From UBA1140 sp964409295 (GTDB lineage: Bacteria; Campylobacterota; Campylobacteria; Campylobacterales; Sulfurovaceae), in the NCBI GenBank assembly GCA_964409295.1, contig CAYPCV010000023.1:1-14473 (forward strand): 14,473 bases of DNA. Direction: 5' to 3'. Below the pieces are notes generated by a model. That model searched no databases. It was not told the origin of the DNA and saw nothing but the letters and a program-made list of their open reading frames with translations. The position numbers were made by a program, and so were the translations under genes. Positions within the stretch are counted from its first letter, which is position 1. Each line of letters starts with the position of its first letter. Of the stretch, positions 13,501 through 14,473 are shown piece by piece.

Positions 13501-14473
13501 CTTCTAAATGGAGACTATACAGTAGAGTTCTCTAATTTGCCAAGTGGATATAAAATATCTCCACAACATGCAGGAGCAGAGAGTTTAGACTCAGATGCTA
13601 ATCCAAAAGATGGAAAAACAGGAACAATTACGGTAACAACGGCTTCAAATAACTTAGATGTGGATATGGGTATTTACTCTGATGCACTCTCAACGATTGG
13701 AGATACAGTTTGGTACGATGATAATAAAGATGGAGTTCAAGATGCAGAGGAACAGGGTGCAGAGGGTATTAAAGTTACTCTATTAAAAGATGGAAAAGAG
13801 TTTAAGAGTACTGTAACTAATGCAACTGGAACATATATTTTTAGAGATTTATTAGCAGGAACATACAAAGTACAATTTACAAATTTACCAAATGCCTATA
13901 AGATTTCTCCAAAAGATAATGGAGGAACAGAGTCAACAGATTCAGATGTGGATACAAAAACAGGCACAAGTGATGAGATTACGGTAACTGTTGGTTCAAA
14001 CAACTTAGATGTGGATATGGGTATTTACTCTGATGCACTCTCAACCATTGGAGATACAGTTTGGTACGATGACAATAAAGATGGTGTTCAAGATAGTGAA
14101 GAGAAAGGTGCAGAGGGTATTAAAGTTACTCTATTGAAAGATGGAAAAGAGCTTAAGAGTACGGTAACCAGTGCAAGTGGAACATATATTTTTAGAGATT
14201 TACTTGCAGGAACATACAGCGTACAATTTACAAATTTACCAAATGCTTATAAGATTTCTCCAAAAGATAATGGTGGAACAGAAGTAACAGATTCTGATGC
14301 AGATGAGAAAACAGGAAAAACGGATGAGTTCAAAGTAACGGTTGGTTCAAATAACTTAGATGTGGACATTGGTATCTATTCAGATGCACTCTCAACACTA
14401 GGAGATACCGTATGGTATGATGATAATAAAGATGGAGTTCAAGATTCAGAAGAGCAGGGTGCAGAGGGTATTA
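7546..14473 (+). CDS. Giant Sec-exported surface protein with SdrD B-type repeats (3' end outside window)
   Basis: One frame runs unbroken from ATG to the window end: at least 2,309 residues, stop not reached. Residues 1-20 (MRLKIKSFLMVLLTGGILYA) are a signal peptide with cleavage likely after LYA. In order: about 21-810, beta-rich and poorly recognisable, resembling DUF11/adhesin-type modules; about 814-1010, DUF11-like; 1015-1125, a divergent SdrD B-type domain; 1126-1235, a related domain with a DINKDGEIDSND calcium-type loop; 1236-1339, cadherin-like; from 1344, nine SdrD B-type repeats, the last cut by the window. All 14 cysteines lie between residues 56 and 968. The protein is acidic and has no visible enzyme motif. 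It is best read as a long cell-surface stalk or adhesin. How it is anchored (outer-membrane, type IX-like, type I or other) cannot be told without the C-terminus. Own promoter and ribosome binding site; no partner gene visible. Confidence 0.9.
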   Translation, partial: MRLKIKSFLMVLLTGGILYAETPVVEVVTSLTKSGGIYGDGKFNVIGDIVNGREICSQNNTNDNIEAGCDMLQDTGYNNNDTQDPSDDFYTGDLIVRTSDIFEMNIGWSIFYSTEPVTLTSTLPSNYFSWEPLPSSCGDGSSISTDGLTMTCVRSGYESSGAYAQDLPFNIKVKGSTPNGTKTGIIEVTISSEGADSKTDDPDGELTVTATPKWNIQKSLITYDATTKDGVDGYKITYGFFLEADEVSNETDTASAVLGNEALGADFSLNFTDVLTDINDTAIPNAELMGCRIGVINGQPYPFYNSSYPERSLGSVEDDLTLNCSQSGGKGTDITVDYTGIDASLNHVATRTSSNTIIPLTRLVVATGIIEIFIPLDDVKNAESLGNDIYELKTKNKITSFDPNSISGQSNFDTDYESILDNIALANIRYYGPGYTAGNFYKYFMKNINEVLPLETTTNAWYSADGMLTPNRMFGARIQLSNSGNKDFNNSILCDVIDANTYDMVDIEGKEGLHAVKPYWSTADMNYTIEYATGYVASSWPPPLNQNNSNLVIDECNDAGITWYSNTADARDSGNPITKVRLLIPGGIPGRKTAGLLINLQARGEDLSGTILPNNTNLINYMAVHDNVLYENQTDNWIGAWRILNEYPTPASGGNYKADRAVLTRAIVRTVKSLSLTVTEPGDEVDVTISSTFTTDNELGEKDVVYIKEMLDPGLQYIVGSSDIGDPTFGTCDDLEATDSLKNSCTENHQILIWDLGTREANKKIEDIHYKFILSATTPKGTSHTYTIISSPADTSNVDIRKANKNITVNIPAELIISKEVNTPFREIDESPIEFTTFVRNGSSKDLTDLDIIDIIPFNGDGEDGFNFSSGSVVISKKRVEPTSFNGTLEFIEAKGDYSCDSGVTWFFSNDKFTDMDLSPVATINKSDGNATWCEGVATGPDSGCGFSNKDVTAVRLTGPSLSSDASCAFKIFLKPKGNKYGDIYTNTAGAFANGVSLPVMSNDVSAIVPTIALGDYVWIDTNVNGIQDISEKGVGGIKLELLDASDAVVKTTTSTDTGRYLFDELTAGVKYRVKAIIPSYYTFSPKIQGEDDTKDSDVDENGITISKSLILNQFYKHLDIGLTSSLKVSGRVYTTGDDNGIENSEVKLYQDINKDGEIDSNDKLLKTLTIPADGTYEFTNIFNGNYVVGIFDPNTAIPEGYELITKKENIPVVVEGESVGDKDFPYSIGPNSDDKTSPSILTTKDPTDIVDLSGTDEDGTIVAFIIKSLPDSDEGVLYLADGGTAVKVGDKLTVEEANGLKFDPKYGFIGDTIFTYSAVDDTDLVDSTPATVTIPIYGLSNLGDTVWYDDNKNGKQDDNERGVNGVEVTLYDAKDNVVKVVITDESGKYIFRDLESGTYKVEFADLPSGYKITQKDKEADDKDSDVNPETGKSDDIVLAINSNDLTVDMGIYSDKLSVIGDSVWYDDNRDGIQNDDELGVNGVKVTLYNGADIEATTVTDAGGAYIFRDVKNGTYTIGFSSLPSGYKITKKDEGSDGSKDSDADLTTGKTGDIVVTTGSINLDADMGIYSDDPSIATVGDTVWYDDNKNGIQDIEELGVNGVKVSLYNKDGKVVKTTVTDSRGTYLFRNVIVGTYTVGFSSLPSGYKITQQDATAEDKDSDVDPATAKTENITVTKGSNNLDIDMGIYSDGFLVSTVGDTVWYDDDKDGIQDDNELGASGVKVTLYQGTTVIKSTVTDSRGTYLFRDVISGDYTIEFTDLPLGYKISPKTQGADSAKDSDVIVATGKTDTITITAGSNSLDVDMGIYSDSDLISSIGDTVWYDDNKDGIQDSAELGAEGIKVTLYDSKDNALQTTLTNAQGKYIFRNLLAGEYKLGFDSLPSAYKISPKDSGGTEATDSDVDPKTAKTDTITLAKSTHYMDVDMGIYSDKLSTLGDSVWFDTNKDGIQDSEEFGVSGVKVTLYKGTTVAQRTVTNDNGSYIFRNLLNGDYTVEFSNLPSGYKISPQHAGAESLDSDANPKDGKTGTITVTTASNNLDVDMGIYSDALSTIGDTVWYDDNKDGVQDAEEQGAEGIKVTLLKDGKEFKSTVTNATGTYIFRDLLAGTYKVQFTNLPNAYKISPKDNGGTESTDSDVDTKTGTSDEITVTVGSNNLDVDMGIYSDALSTIGDTVWYDDNKDGVQDSEEKGAEGIKVTLLKDGKELKSTVTSASGTYIFRDLLAGTYSVQFTNLPNAYKISPKDNGGTEVTDSDADEKTGKTDEFKVTVGSNNLDVDIGIYSDALSTLGDTVWYDDNKDGVQDSEEQGAEGI
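9985..10572 (+). other. DUF11-like domain of the giant protein
   Basis: Residues about 814-1010. The opening ELIISKEVNTPFREIDE, then an FTTFVRNGSSKDLTDLDI stretch and DIIPFNG, follow the DUF11 plan: a strand with xxKxV, a middle strand ending in a polar N, then D.xP. DUF11 domains are Ig-like folds repeated in bacterial surface proteins. The segment is longer than one plain DUF11 and has four cysteines (residues 900, 934, 945, 968), so it may carry an insert. Assignment is by pattern only. Confidence 0.5.
10588..10917 (+). other. First, divergent SdrD B-type domain of the giant protein
   Basis: Residues 1015 to about 1124. It has the same landmarks as the later repeats, GDYVWIDTNVNGIQD for GDTVWYDDNKDGIQD, then GRYLF, KDSDVD and DIGL, but the sequence between them differs. 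It is separated from the main array by two other domains, and is probably the oldest member or a separate acquisition. Confidence 0.75.
11251..11562 (+). other. Cadherin-like domain before the repeat array
   Basis: Residues 1236-1339. The closing pattern, LKFDPKYGFIGDTIFTYSAVDD then STPATVTIPI, is the end of bacterial cadherin-like/Ig-like modules (F.P..GF.GD..F.Y.A.D). A leading DEDGTI at about 1255 would sit at the inter-domain calcium site. It occurs once, as a spacer between the SdrD B-type parts. Confidence 0.55.
11575..14473 (+). repeat. Tandem array of nine SdrD B-type coding repeats
   Basis: Counting each unit from the GGA codon of its GD[TS]VW motif, repeats start at 11575, 11926, 12283, 12640, 12997, 13351, 13699, 14050 and 14401 (the last partial). 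Unit lengths are 351, 357, 357, 357, 354, 348, 351 and 351 bases, always whole codons. Each full unit has GD[TS]VW[YF]D, then an acidic loop of the DDNKDGIQD type, V.GVKVTLY or similar, [GA].YIFR, a LP..YKI[ST] strand, DSD, and ends D[MI]GIYSD. Most differences are in the middle strands. Units starting at 13699 and 14050 are the closest pair, about 86% identical in bases by hand count. The pattern fits the SdrD B-repeat family known from staphylococcal surface proteins, where the acidic loops bind calcium. Confidence 0.9.

Noticed and set aside
11575..14473. Regular repeats that might be taken for a CRISPR array or satellite DNA
   Set aside because: The period is 348-357 bases, always whole codons, with an open frame across all units and protein-level conservation. 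There are no short direct repeats with unique spacers.
7546..14473. Split or frameshifted genes within the giant frame
   Set aside because: Codon-by-codon reading of the N-terminal part and of the repeat borders stays in one frame with no stop, and the repeat spacing stays a multiple of three.

Overview
The window looks like a chromosomal segment of a Campylobacterota (Epsilonproteobacteria) bacterium, most likely a free-living Sulfurimonas/Sulfurovum/Arcobacter-type organism. Three things support this. The DNA is strongly AT-rich. dnaB is followed directly by a short comEC, as I recall from Helicobacter. The NadC sequence carries Helicobacter-like signatures (DTRKTRPLLR, MLKDTH, LLEASGN). 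Promoters also fit: good TATAAT -10 boxes, some with an extended TGn, and no clear -35 boxes. Genus assignment is inference.

Layout. 2-1728: the 3' end of dnaB and a complete comEC. 1758-2420: a rhomboid protease that appears to start at a non-AUG codon. 2429-2450: a perfect hairpin separating it from a convergent 75-aa exported Cys-rich protein (2461-2688, minus). 2874-3515: a lone zinc-ribbon methyltransferase, convergent with smpB (3527-3985, minus). 3986-4149: a divergent promoter region with an extended -10 on each strand. 4150-7322: nadC, a DHH phosphoesterase and a membrane-anchored M23 peptidase, tightly packed and probably one operon. 7323-7545: hairpins, an AT palindrome, a -10 box and a ribosome binding site. 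7546 to the window end: one uninterrupted reading frame of more than 2,300 codons.

The left half is housekeeping: replication, DNA uptake, membrane proteolysis, trans-translation, NAD synthesis, nucleotide or oligonucleotide turnover, and wall remodelling. The right half is one giant Sec-exported surface protein. It has a signal peptide, an N-terminal region of about 1,000 residues holding all 14 cysteines and DUF11-like beta domains, a first divergent SdrD B-type domain, a second linker domain with a calcium-type loop, a cadherin-like domain, and then at least nine tandem SdrD B-type repeats of 116-119 residues. Each full repeat carries an EF-hand-like acidic loop. The array is still running at the window edge, so its C-terminus and anchoring mode are not visible. 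This protein is the most interesting item here: a calcium-stiffened adhesin stalk of a type best known from Gram-positive bacteria, in a Gram-negative setting, with signs of recent repeat duplication.

I saw no RNA genes, insertion sequences, CRISPR arrays or attachment sites. No gene-free stretch exceeds 300 bases.
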